Shown: piece after piece, positions 8,320-17,357 of the stretch | Layout: every line of letters starts with the position of its first letter | How positions within the stretch are numbered: position 1 is the stretch's first letter | Source: Stieleria varia | GTDB taxonomy: Bacteria > Planctomycetota > Planctomycetia > Pirellulales > Pirellulaceae | Length of the DNA: 64,000 nt | Assembly (NCBI RefSeq): GCF_038443385.1 | Contig: NZ_CP151726.1 | Coordinates: 1,736,001-1,800,000, forward strand | Reading direction: 5' to 3' | Position numbers and translations under genes: made by a program | The notes under the pieces: generated by a model | The model's input: only the letters and a program-made list of their open reading frames with translations | What the model was told of the DNA's origin: nothing | Database searches by the model: none

Positions 8320-9618
8320 ATGCATCGGTTCATCGGCATCTTTCTTTTTTTGATTTTTCTCGGTGGTTCTGTTTCGGAGTCCGTGTTTGCGCAAGAAATC
8401 ACGCCGGACGATGACGAAGCGACCGAGTTGGAGATGCCGTTGGATGGACGCGATGGTCGAGAGCTTCTGCTCCGCAATTTTAGGCCTCAGAGCAAGCTCG
8501 TCGTGGCGGAGCATCCGCGAAACGCAGCGGCTTTTCCAGTGATCGATGTGCACACGCACTTTCACTATCGCTTGCGGGGTAACGATCAAGCTCTGGACGA
8601 TTTCGTCGGCCTGATGGATCGCAATCGGATCGCGGTTTGTGTCTCATTGGATGGGAAACTTGGCGGCCAGTTGAGCGCTCATTTGGAATGGCTGTGGCCC
8701 AAATACAAAAACCGCTTTGCCGTGTTTGCCAACGTCGATTGGCGTGGTGAAGCACCCACGGATGATCCAGCGGCATGGGCATGTCACCGTCCAGGGTTTG
8801 CCGAGCGGACGGCGGAGGAACTTGCCGAAGCGGTGGGGCGAGGTGTTTGCGGCCTGAAGGTCTTTAAGCAATTTGGACTCGGATACCGAAATCCGGACGG
8901 CACATTGATCGAGATCGATGATCCTCGTTGGGATCCGATTTGGGCCAAGTGCGGTGAGTTGGGAATCCCGGTGATCATTCACACCGCCGATCCCGCTGCT
9001 TTTTTTGATCCGATTGATGAAACGAACGAACGCTGGGAAGAACTCAGTCGCCATCCCGATTGGAGTTTTCACGGAGACCAGTTCCCCAGCCGCCAGGAGT
9101 TGTTGGAGGCTCGTAATCGTGTGATCGCTCGCCATCCCAAAACACAATTCATCGGCGCTCATATCGCCAACAATCCGGAAGACTTGGCGACGGTGGCCAA
9201 GTGGTTGGACACCTATCCGAACTTGTGGATTGAACCGGCATCACGAATCGGGGAACTGGGGCGCCAGCCCTTCACCGCACGCGAATTTTTGATCCGCTAC
9301 GCAGATCGCTTACTCTTCGGCACCGATGGACCGTGGCCGGAAACACGCGTGCGTTTGTATTGGCGATTCTTTGAAACGCATGACGAATCGTTTCCGTACA
9401 GCGAAAAGGTTCCGCCGCCCCAGGGCATGTGGCAAATCCACGGTGTGAACTTGCCACCGGACGTGTTGAAAAAACTTTATTACGAAAACGCTGAGAAACT
9501 GATTCCCGGAATTGCCGAGCGTCTGCAATGGTATCGCGAGAATACGCCCGCGATGTCGGACGAAACACCTCAGAGTGACAGCGAAGAAAAACAAAACCAG
9601 AGCAGGACGAACCGTTGA
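8320..9618 (+). CDS. Exported amidohydrolase family protein
   Basis: A 432-residue protein starting with a signal peptide (FIGIFLFLIFLGGSVSESVFAQ) cleaved near residue 25. The mature part is an amidohydrolase_2-type TIM barrel: metal-ligand HxH in VIDVHTHFH, then LKVFKQFGLGYRN, a second His in VIIHTADP, a third in FIGAHIANNPED, and the catalytic Asp in LLFGTDGPW. The family includes metal-dependent hydrolases and decarboxylases acting on small ring or carboxylate compounds; the substrate is not evident. I chose ATG 8320 because it begins exactly at the signal peptide, although the frame is open further upstream. The C-terminal tail is polar (SDSEEKQNQSR). The stop TGA overlaps the TTG start of the next gene (TTGA), so the two are likely co-translated. 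Confidence 0.87.
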   Translation: MHRFIGIFLFLIFLGGSVSESVFAQEITPDDDEATELEMPLDGRDGRELLLRNFRPQSKLVVAEHPRNAAAFPVIDVHTHFHYRLRGNDQALDDFVGLMDRNRIAVCVSLDGKLGGQLSAHLEWLWPKYKNRFAVFANVDWRGEAPTDDPAAWACHRPGFAERTAEELAEAVGRGVCGLKVFKQFGLGYRNPDGTLIEIDDPRWDPIWAKCGELGIPVIIHTADPAAFFDPIDETNERWEELSRHPDWSFHGDQFPSRQELLEARNRVIARHPKTQFIGAHIANNPEDLATVAKWLDTYPNLWIEPASRIGELGRQPFTAREFLIRYADRLLFGTDGPWPETRVRLYWRFFETHDESFPYSEKVPPPQGMWQIHGVNLPPDVLKKLYYENAEKLIPGIAERLQWYRENTPAMSDETPQSDSEEKQNQSRTNR

Positions 9619-10658
9619 GCGAACCCACCTTTGCGATGATGACTTGCGCCTTTGGCGCAGAGCAGGCAGTGAAGCAGGCGATGGCCGAGGACGGCTGGCG
9701 ACTGGCCTTTTCACGCCCCGGTTTCGTCACGGCCAAACACGACGAGCAAACGGCATTGCCACACGGTATCTTTGTCCGCACTGCTTCGTATTCATTGGGA
9801 CATCTGCGCAACAGCGATGGCGGGCAGCAGATCGCCGGCCTGGCAGAGTTGCTTGCCAGCGCCACCGCTGCCAAACAACCGTTTGATCAATTGCACGTGT
9901 GGCCGCGTGACCGTGCGCCGATCGGTCGTTTCGGATTCGAGCCCGGTATTGATGAAGTTTCCCGGGCGGTGGCCGACGAAATCCAAAAGGCACTCGGTAA
10001 AACGCATTTGCGTTGCGGCAGCGCGAATCAGATCGCGCAAGCCGATCAGCGTGTGCTGGACATCGTGTTGGTCGATCCGTCGGATTGGTTCATAGGTTGG
10101 CACACCGCCAAGACATGGCCGACCCGTTGGCCCGGTGGCGTTCAGCCGATGGATCCCGCCGAGGAACCCGTCTCGCGCGCGTACTACAAGGCCGCCGAAG
10201 CGATCACGTGGTCTGGATTTGACTTGCAACGTGGAGACATCGCCGTTGAGATCGGCAGTTCACCCGGCGGTGCATGCGGCCGGTTGCTGGAACTCGGGAT
10301 GCGAGTGATCGGTATCGATCCGGCCGAAATGGATCCACGGATCGCAGAACACCCTCAGTTCACTCACCTGCGAGCCCGCGCGGGTGATCTACCGCGAAAG
10401 ACCTACACGGGTGCCAAGTGGTTGCTGGTGGATTCGAATGTCAAACCCGCCAAGACGTTGACGACGGTAGCGAACATCGTGACGCATCAGTACAGCACGT
10501 TTGGTGGGCTGCTGATCACGATGAAATTGGGCGACTACGACGCAGCGAAGCAGATTCCGGCGTGGACGCGTGAGATTGAGAAATGGCGTCCCAAGAAAAT
10601 GGAGGTCCGTCAATTGGCCCGCAATCGATGCGAAGTTTGTTTTGCAGTGACGATGTGA
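9615..10658 (+). CDS. RlmM-like 23S rRNA 2'-O-methyltransferase
   Basis: A 347-residue SAM-dependent methyltransferase. The N-terminal half (about 1-190) resembles the THUMP-type RNA-binding part of RlmM. The C-terminal half has the FtsJ/RrmJ-type fold: SAM site VEIGSSPGGACGRLLELG, acidic motif MRVIGIDPAEMD, then WLLVDSNVKPA (Asp of the catalytic set) and LLITMKLGDYD (Lys). Length is close to E. coli RlmM (about 366), which 2'-O-methylates C2498 of 23S rRNA; activity here is inferred. The start is TTG overlapping the stop of the amidohydrolase gene; ATG 9636 is the alternative. Cytoplasmic. Why it is paired with an exported hydrolase is not apparent. Confidence 0.8.
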   Translation: MSEPTFAMMTCAFGAEQAVKQAMAEDGWRLAFSRPGFVTAKHDEQTALPHGIFVRTASYSLGHLRNSDGGQQIAGLAELLASATAAKQPFDQLHVWPRDRAPIGRFGFEPGIDEVSRAVADEIQKALGKTHLRCGSANQIAQADQRVLDIVLVDPSDWFIGWHTAKTWPTRWPGGVQPMDPAEEPVSRAYYKAAEAITWSGFDLQRGDIAVEIGSSPGGACGRLLELGMRVIGIDPAEMDPRIAEHPQFTHLRARAGDLPRKTYTGAKWLLVDSNVKPAKTLTTVANIVTHQYSTFGGLLITMKLGDYDAAKQIPAWTREIEKWRPKKMEVRQLARNRCEVCFAVTM

Positions 10659-10784
10659 AGGGACTGGAGTCGTATTGTCGGTCATGGGTGACGGACGTCG
10701 GTCAAGAGTGACCGACCTACATTGAAGACGACGGTCTGCAAGTGAGTGGGATTCTGTTGCAGGGTTGTACGTGCGCAAAGAATA

Positions 10785-10809
10785 ACGCCAGCCGGTTGGG
10801 CTGGCGTTG
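10785..10809 (-). terminator. Factor-independent terminator of the bL36 gene
   Basis: Read on the minus strand, a perfect 10-bp stem AACGCCAGCC/GGCTGGCGTT with a 5-base loop is followed at once by ATTCTTTGC. It lies about 62 bases after the stop codon of the minus-strand bL36 gene, and also just past the end of the convergent methyltransferase gene. Confidence 0.75.
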
Positions 10810-10871
10810 GATGGATGATTCGTTTCACTGACGGTGGCCAGCAATCGACCGGAGTTCACTCGATCGGGGTT

Positions 10872-11024
10872 CTAGCGACGGGTCTTTTTGACCTTGGCGC
10901 CGCCCTGACGGACTTTGAATTTCGGATTGCTTTTGCAAATCACGTAAACGCGGCCGCGACGTTTCACCACCTGGCAATCAGGGTGGCGATATTTCAGGGC
11001 ACCAATGCTGCTGACAACTTTCAT
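10872..11024 (-). CDS. rpmJ: Ribosomal protein bL36, zinc-independent (type B) form
   Basis: A 50-residue protein, translated by hand from the minus strand: [20 protein letters not shown], then [20 protein letters not shown], then [10 protein letters not shown]. The [23 protein letters not shown] pattern matches bL36, and specifically the YkgO-like paralogue that lacks the four-ligand zinc site: only Cys17 and Cys30 remain. The C-terminus is very basic, as expected for an rRNA-binding protein of the large subunit. It is a stand-alone gene with its own terminator, not in a ribosomal operon. Such zinc-free copies are elsewhere used during zinc shortage, but whether a zinc-binding copy also exists in this genome cannot be seen here. 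Confidence 0.92.
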   Translation of the reverse strand: MKVVSSIGALKYRHPDCQVVKRRGRVYVICKSNPKFKVRQGGAKVKKTRR

Positions 11025-11243
11025 CGGATCGATCAGATTCGGTGGGTACGGTACAGTGAGCGGCCGAGGGAAAACGTCTCGGCCAACGATATGATTCAGT
11101 CAGGGGAGCCTGTGTGTTTCGCACATCTCTGTCGCGGATGTCCATCACGGACGCCGGTCAGGATCGCTCCCCATGGGATTTCGGTCCCAGAGTATAACGA
11201 CACACCCTTAGGCATCAACGTCAAACTCAGGAATACACCCCAC

Positions 11244-12443
11244 ATGGTACGGATTGCGTATTTTGACTGTTTCAGCGGCATCAGCGGCGATATGACCTTG
11301 GGAGCCCTCATCGATTTGGGGGTTCCCGTGGAGCGGATCGAGTCCGCCGTGCGTTCGATGCGGTTGCCCGAGCTGTCGATCACCGCGGAACAGGTGAAAA
11401 AGTGCGGATTTCGGGCCTTGCACGTCAAAATCACCCACCCCCCCGAGCATGCCCACCGGCACCTGCACCACATCACGGACATGATCGATCGGGCGGACGA
11501 AGTCTCCGAGGCGGCGAAGGATTTGGCGAAGCGGATTTTTCACGAAGTGGCGGTTGCCGAAGCCAAGGTGCATGGCTCGACCATGGAAAAAGTCCACTTT
11601 CACGAGGTCGGTGCGATCGATTCCATCGCGGACATCGTGGGCACCGCCGTCGCCCTGGACCATTTGGGGGTCCAGACGATTCATGCCGCACCGGTCCCCA
11701 CAGGCAACGGCTCGATCACGATCGCCCACGGCCGCGTCGCGATCCCGGCACCCGCGACGGCGGAAATCCTGACCGGCATTCCGCTTGCTCCTTGCGAGAT
11801 CACGGGCGAGCTGACGACGCCGACCGGGGCGGCGATCCTGAAATCACTTGCGACCTCGTTCGGTGGATTGCCGGCGATGAAGATCGAAGCCGTCGGATAC
11901 GGAGCGGGCACGATGGATTTGGACGGACAAGCCAACGTGTTGCGGGTGCTGTTGGGTGAAATCGAATCGGACGCGACCACGATGGGGCCGATCCAGTCCG
12001 ATCGTATCGCGGTCTTGGAAACCAATCTCGACGACTCCACGCCGGAGCAACTGGCGGATTGTGCCGAACGCTTGATGGCCGCCGGTGCGTTGGATGTGAT
12101 TCAGATTCCATGCATGATGAAGAAAGGTCGTTGCGGAGTGATCGTTTCGGTGATCACGCCGACCACCCGCATCGCGCTGATGGAGCAGATTCTGTTTCAG
12201 CACTCCTCCGCGATCGGCATTCGGCGACACTTGGCCGACCGCCACAAACTGGTTCGTACTAGCGTCAATGTCGAAACGACGATGGGGCCGGTGCGTGGTA
12301 AGGTCGTCGTGGTACCTGGACTTGGCGAACGGTTCACGGTCGAGGACGACGATGCACGAGCGGTCGCGACGGCCAATCAAACGACGGGTCAAGAAGTCCG
12401 GCGGCTCGCCCGAGACGCATGGGACGATCAACGCAAGAAGTAG
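11244..12443 (+). CDS. larC: LarC, nickel-pincer cofactor nickel insertion protein
   Basis: A 399-residue protein of the LarC family (formerly DUF111). The N-terminal signature RIAYFDCFSGISGDM is present, followed by a His-rich stretch (HPPEHAHRHLHH) and KVHFHEVGAIDSIADIVG. The C-terminal part contains VLETNLDDSTPEQLA and MMKKGRCG, typical of the family. LarC inserts nickel into the pyridinium-bisthiocarboxylate mononucleotide cofactor of lactate racemase and related enzymes, in a CTP-dependent reaction. The partners larB, larE and larA are not in this window. ATG 11244 gives the family's normal N-terminus. In several larC genes a programmed frameshift splits the ORF; here it is continuous. 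The last 16 bases overlap the end of the convergent PSD1 gene. Confidence 0.95.
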   Translation: MVRIAYFDCFSGISGDMTLGALIDLGVPVERIESAVRSMRLPELSITAEQVKKCGFRALHVKITHPPEHAHRHLHHITDMIDRADEVSEAAKDLAKRIFHEVAVAEAKVHGSTMEKVHFHEVGAIDSIADIVGTAVALDHLGVQTIHAAPVPTGNGSITIAHGRVAIPAPATAEILTGIPLAPCEITGELTTPTGAAILKSLATSFGGLPAMKIEAVGYGAGTMDLDGQANVLRVLLGEIESDATTMGPIQSDRIAVLETNLDDSTPEQLADCAERLMAAGALDVIQIPCMMKKGRCGVIVSVITPTTRIALMEQILFQHSSAIGIRRHLADRHKLVRTSVNVETTMGPVRGKVVVVPGLGERFTVEDDDARAVATANQTTGQEVRRLARDAWDDQRKK

Positions 12444-15400
12444 AACGCTTTCATGTTCCACAACGCGTGGGCAAAGTCTGCCCAGGCTTTGGAGCGGTCG
12501 CCTTGATAGGCCCCTGTTTGTGCTTCGATGAAATCAAGATACCGCTGGATGTCGCCGTCGGTAGGAATTTCGCCGTGCGCGGCGCCGACCATCTCGATGA
12601 TGCGTTGACGCTCGTCAGACTGCTGCTGTATCGCTCGGTTGGACCACAGTTTGGCTTGCTCGACCACAAACGGATCGTTCATCAATGCGAGTGCTTGCGC
12701 GGGGACGTTCGACTCACTGCGTCGCCCTTTGGGGCCGAACGGGTTGGGCATGTCGAACGTGGTCAAGAATGGATTAAGGAAGTTTCGGTAGATCGACAGA
12801 TAGATGCTTCGGCGACCGTCTCCATCAAGCGGACCGCTGCCTCGCGCACCGCGGCCGGTCATGTACGCCGTGCGGTGAGTCGCAACGCTGGGGCCGAACA
12901 TCCGGCTGTCCAACCGTCCTGAAATCGCCAGGATCGCATCACGAATCGATTCCGCAGGCAGGCGTCGCACGCTCATGCGGTGCAGCAGACGGTTGGTCGG
13001 ATCGGCAACGGAGACGATTGCCGAATCCAGTTCCGGATGAGCCACACTGGCTTGACGATACGTCCGCGAAAGCACCATCGTGCGAATCGCTTGTTTCATT
13101 GACCAGCCGCTGTCCACGAAGTCCAACGCCAACTGATCGAGCAGCTTGGGATGCGACGGCGGTCGGCCTTGTGGTCCAAAGTCATCGACCGTCTCGACCA
13201 AACCACGGCCGAACAGATGATGCCACAGCCGATTGACAAACACGCGTGAGGTCAGCGGGTTGGCCGGATCGACCACGCGTTGGGCCATTTCGAGTCGCGA
13301 TTCATTTTCCCCGCCCAACGCGGTCAAGAAACGCGGTGTCAATTCGTCGCCCAAATTCGTATGGCTGCCACGAATATAGATGTGAGGCTTTTCAAAGCTG
13401 CCCTGCGCCATGGCGACCACGTAGCGGGGATGCGGCATCTGCTTGGCCAGCTTTGCGGCGGCAGCCAATGGTTCGGTTGCCTGAGGTACCAAGTCCGACC
13501 AAGTCACGACGCCTTGTTGCAGCATCCACTCAACGAAGTCGTCCCGATTGCCGGAGGCGAGAGCCGCGATCGCCTGCGTCCATCGTTGCGACACGTCGGC
13601 GTCCTGTTGGAGCAGAGTGTCAACCAGCGGCTCGGGCGAGGCACGCGGCGAACCACGTTCGGAAAACCAGATTTGATCCACAGCAATCGATCGATCCGAT
13701 TCGTCGATGAACTCAAGGTAGGCATTGTGCCCGAGGTACTTTTTCAAGTCTCCACTGATGGACCGCCATGCCCACTGACCGTCCGTATCGGCCTCTTTGC
13801 CCTTCATGATCGTGCCATTGAAAAGCAGTGCGCTGAAGTGCGCCATTTGATAGTTGTCGATGACCAGACGCACGGTCTGGCCGGGGCCCGATCGCATGCG
13901 GATGTGGATGTTGGGAGTTGTGATCGTAAAGGTCGGGGAGCGCAGGATCCCGCGCGCACGACCGCCCAACACTCCGCTGTCCACCGTACCGGCCATGGGA
14001 AACGACGCGGCGTCCTTGTTGGTCGGAAACGACAACGATTGGTCTACCGCCTGAAAAGCGATGCCAGAGGTGGTCCAGCCGCTGGGCAGCGCGCCAGAGT
14101 CGAAATCTGCAAACAGTGTGCTGGTGTCTTTGAACTCCTGCCACTGCTTGCTGATCGCGGCTTGGGTTTTCTGCAGCGGCGCGATTTGATTGCTGTCCGC
14201 CAGGTGAGAGGCGATCGCGAGAGCGGCGGACGGACTCTTCTTGTCGGCGTCGTGTTGTTTCGTCAGCAGGTCGACCCAACGCGTCAGATGTTCGGCAGAG
14301 AGTTTTTGTTGTTTGGCGAGTGTGTCGATGGCTGCGGAGTCTGGTTTTGATTCGCCAGAAAGCAGGGTTTTGCAAGCCTCGAGGTAGGCGGGCAAGTCGT
14401 AGGAGAGATTTGAACTCGCAGCGGATTGTGTGACCGCATTGCCCGCTTGTTGCAACTGTTGGCGGATCGCATTGGCGCTGTTCTTGATCTCACGGTGCGG
14501 ATCCAACGGGTACAACTGGCGACAACTGCTGTGCAAGTAACCGGTCAAGGCGTAGTAGTCCGCGGTCGAAATCGCGTCGAACTTGTGGTCGTGGCATTGG
14601 GCGCACGCGATCGTCAGCCCCAGAAACGCTTTGCCGAACACGTCGATTTGGTTCGCCATGATATCGGCTTCGTTCTGCAACACATTCGTCGGCGCATGCG
14701 TCGCTTCGTGCAAGTACCAGAATCCAGTACCAATGATCGATTCGTTGAAATCATCTGTGGGATGACGTCGCGGGTTCTCGATCAAATCGCCCGCAATGTG
14801 TTCCAAGACAAACTGGTCGTAGGGGACATCGGCATTGATCGCACGGATCAAGTAATCGCGATACTCGGTCGCGTGGTCGATGGGGTAATCGAACTCGTGA
14901 CCGTAGGTTTCCGCATAACGCACCAGATCCATCCAGTGTCGAGCCCACTTTTCGCCGAACTGTTTTGAGTCAAGTAATCGGTCCACGACGCGCGCGTACG
15001 CTTGAGGTGATTCGTCAGCCACAAACGCATCGATTTCTGCGAGGGTCGGTGGCAATCCGGTCAAGTCAAAGGTGACGCGTCGAATCCAGGTCCGCCGATC
15101 GGCGTCGGTGGCCGGTCGCAATTTGGCAGACTCCAACGCGGAGAGGATGAAGTGGTCCAACGGCTGGGTCGGCCATTGCGAATCCCTGACGCTTGGCAAT
15201 TCCTGGCGAACCGGCGCACGCCAGCTCCAGTGGGTTTCGAAGCGTTCGCGCAAGTCAAACGCATCCGTCGCCGCGTGCTGCTTGGCCTCCGTTCGCGGAT
15301 CGGGTGCTCCCATCTGGACCCATTGCTCGATCGCAGCGATTTTGTCGGCGCTCATTTTGGAGCTTGGCGGCATCGCCGAGACGACGTTTTCGGTGTAGCG

Positions 15401-15715
15401 AACGGCATCCACGATCAGGCTGCCGTCGACGTCACCGGGGATGATCGCCGGTCCCGAGTCGCCACCGGTCATCCAACCGGGTTTGGAATCGAGCAGCAAA
15501 CCGGCTTCGACATCCTCGGCGTCGGCGCTGTGGCATTCGTAGCAGTGCTCCACCAGAATCGGACGAATCTTGGTTTCAAAGAAACTCAATTGATCTGCGT
15601 CGACGGTTTCGTCTTGTTGAGCAAACGCGACCGATGCCAGAGTGGCGAACACAAACGGGATGGCGAAACAGTAATGCAATGTCTTGTTGATCGTCTTGTT
15701 GGTTGGGCGGTTCAT
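12428..15715 (-). CDS. PSD1 and planctomycete cytochrome C domain-containing protein (DUF1549/DUF1553)
   Basis: A 1095-residue exported protein. A signal peptide (residues 1-32, FAIPFVFATLASVAFAQ) is followed by a planctomycete cytochrome C domain with the haem motif CYECH (58-62). DUF1549 follows (about 165-380, PLDHFILSALESAKL, RRVTFDLTGLPP), with a second CxxCH (CAQCHDH) near residue 370. A middle region with a lectin-like jelly-roll look (about 540-700) precedes DUF1553 (about 800-1070, NRLWHHLFGRGLVETVDDFG). The family occurs in planctomycetes beside DUF1501 proteins and carbohydrate sulfatases, and is thought to take part in periplasmic oxidative steps of polysaccharide use (inference). 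Its ATG overlaps the stop of the upstream DUF1501 gene by four bases. Confidence 0.94.
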   Translation of the reverse strand: MNRPTNKTINKTLHYCFAIPFVFATLASVAFAQQDETVDADQLSFFETKIRPILVEHCYECHSADAEDVEAGLLLDSKPGWMTGGDSGPAIIPGDVDGSLIVDAVRYTENVVSAMPPSSKMSADKIAAIEQWVQMGAPDPRTEAKQHAATDAFDLRERFETHWSWRAPVRQELPSVRDSQWPTQPLDHFILSALESAKLRPATDADRRTWIRRVTFDLTGLPPTLAEIDAFVADESPQAYARVVDRLLDSKQFGEKWARHWMDLVRYAETYGHEFDYPIDHATEYRDYLIRAINADVPYDQFVLEHIAGDLIENPRRHPTDDFNESIIGTGFWYLHEATHAPTNVLQNEADIMANQIDVFGKAFLGLTIACAQCHDHKFDAISTADYYALTGYLHSSCRQLYPLDPHREIKNSANAIRQQLQQAGNAVTQSAASSNLSYDLPAYLEACKTLLSGESKPDSAAIDTLAKQQKLSAEHLTRWVDLLTKQHDADKKSPSAALAIASHLADSNQIAPLQKTQAAISKQWQEFKDTSTLFADFDSGALPSGWTTSGIAFQAVDQSLSFPTNKDAASFPMAGTVDSGVLGGRARGILRSPTFTITTPNIHIRMRSGPGQTVRLVIDNYQMAHFSALLFNGTIMKGKEADTDGQWAWRSISGDLKKYLGHNAYLEFIDESDRSIAVDQIWFSERGSPRASPEPLVDTLLQQDADVSQRWTQAIAALASGNRDDFVEWMLQQGVVTWSDLVPQATEPLAAAAKLAKQMPHPRYVVAMAQGSFEKPHIYIRGSHTNLGDELTPRFLTALGGENESRLEMAQRVVDPANPLTSRVFVNRLWHHLFGRGLVETVDDFGPQGRPPSHPKLLDQLALDFVDSGWSMKQAIRTMVLSRTYRQASVAHPELDSAIVSVADPTNRLLHRMSVRRLPAESIRDAILAISGRLDSRMFGPSVATHRTAYMTGRGARGSGPLDGDGRRSIYLSIYRNFLNPFLTTFDMPNPFGPKGRRSESNVPAQALALMNDPFVVEQAKLWSNRAIQQQSDERQRIIEMVGAAHGEIPTDGDIQRYLDFIEAQTGAYQGDRSKAWADFAHALWNMKAFYFLR

Positions 15716-17208
15716 GCGATCACCTCCTGGATGAGTTTTCCGTGCACATCGGTCAGTCGCATGTCTCGTCCGCTGAATCGAAACGTGCTGCGCGTGTGAT
15801 CCAGTCCCATCAGGTGCAACATTGTTGCGTGCAAGTCGTGGATTTCGAAACGATTTTCGACGGCCCGATATCCCCAGTCATCCGTCTCGCCGACACTGAC
15901 ACCGGGTTTGATTCCTCCGCCGGCCATCCACATGGTGAAACCGAACGGATTGTGATCGCGACCGTTGGTTCCTTGCGCGAACGGCGTTCGACCGAACTCA
16001 CCGCCCCACACCACCAAAGTCGAATCCAATAGTCCGGTACGTTTCAGGTCGTTGATCAATGCGGCGATCGGTTGATCGACGGTCAAGCAATTCTTGTTGT
16101 GTCCGTCGAGCAAGTTGCTGTGTTGATCCCAACGATCACCGTTGCCATCTGGACAAGTCAATTCAATGAAGCGGACGCCGCGTTGCACAAGACGTCGAGC
16201 GAGCAAGCATTGTCTGCCAAAGATTTGCGTGTTTTTGAAATCAGATTCCATCCCGTAGAGACGTTGTGTCTCGGCGGTTTCATCGGACAAGTCCGTCAAC
16301 TCGGGAACGGATGTTTGCATGCGATAGGCGGTTTCAAAATTCTCGATTGCTGCTTCGAGTTCGGGATCCTGTTGTGATTGAATCAAAGTGCGTTCATCCA
16401 TTTCGCGGATCAAATCCAGTTTGCTGCGCTGATGCGCCGAACTGGGTTCGCTCGGTGCCACGTTCGCGATCGGTTGTGTTTGCGGCAGAAACACTGATCC
16501 TTGATAGGCCGACGGCAAAAAGCCCGATCCGAAACAGTCCAGTCCGCCCGGCGGAATCAAGCCGCCGTTGAGGACGACGAAGCCTGGCAGATTTTCGTTT
16601 TCGGTGCCCAGCCCGTATCCCATCCATGCGCCCATGCTCGGTCGGCCTTGCAAACCGTTGCCCGTGTGCAAAAAGTAGTTGGCAAAGGTGTGTTCAGAGA
16701 AATTGGACGTCATCGATTTCACAAACGACAAATCGTCCACCACCGTGGCGAGATGCGGAAAGAGACCGCTGACCCACGCACCGCTTTCGCCGTGCCGTTT
16801 GAACTCCCACGGGCTACGTAAGATCTTGCCCACGTTGTCAAATTGCGTCGGAGCCAGTTTGCCGATCACCTCACCGGGGCTCTTGCCGTCGAATTTTTCC
16901 AGCATCGGTTTGTAGTCGAACGTGTCGACTTGGCTGGGGCCACCGTCCATGTACAGAAAGATGACGCTTTTTGCCGTGGCGGGGAAATGGGTCGGCTTGG
17001 GGGCCATCGGAGACGTTGAGGATGTCGGTTCCTCGCTGGCATGTCCGTTACTGGCCAAGATCGAGGCAAGTGCCAGAGAGCCGAACCCGCACGCCGTGTT
17101 GCGTAGCATGTCTCGTCGATTGTGGGGGCGGGACACGAATCGGCCGCAGTGACCGCGTGGTTTGGGTCCCTGTGAATTTGATCCCTGGAAGGGCATCCTG
17201 AAACTCAT
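15712..17208 (-). CDS. DUF1501 domain-containing protein (Tat-exported)
   Basis: A 498-residue protein of the DUF1501 family, which belongs to the alkaline phosphatase/sulfatase-like fold. An N-terminal twin-arginine type leader is visible ([20 protein letters not shown]), so export in folded form is likely. Motifs of the family are present: [18 protein letters not shown] near the start of the mature part, [15 protein letters not shown], and [25 protein letters not shown] near the end. It is the first gene of a two-gene unit: its stop TGA overlaps the ATG of the PSD1 gene (ATGA), which indicates translational coupling and a shared role. ATG 17208 gives a long pre-Tat region; a later start is possible. 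Confidence 0.93.
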   Translation of the reverse strand: [498 protein letters not shown]

Positions 17209-17357
17209 GGTGGTTCCATGTGTTGTGAATGGCGGTTGGGCGGCTGCAGAGGGGCGGCCACGGGTGGGAATTTCATTATAGACTCATGCGCGGCGCAGTG
17301 GCAGACTGATGTCGATGTCCCCCGTGTTTTTCAACATTCCGGTGCACATTGGCATCG

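Noticed and set aside
10746..11243. N-terminal extension of larC
   Set aside because: It overlaps the bL36 gene and its terminator on the other strand, and LarC proteins start at the MVRIAYFD segment.
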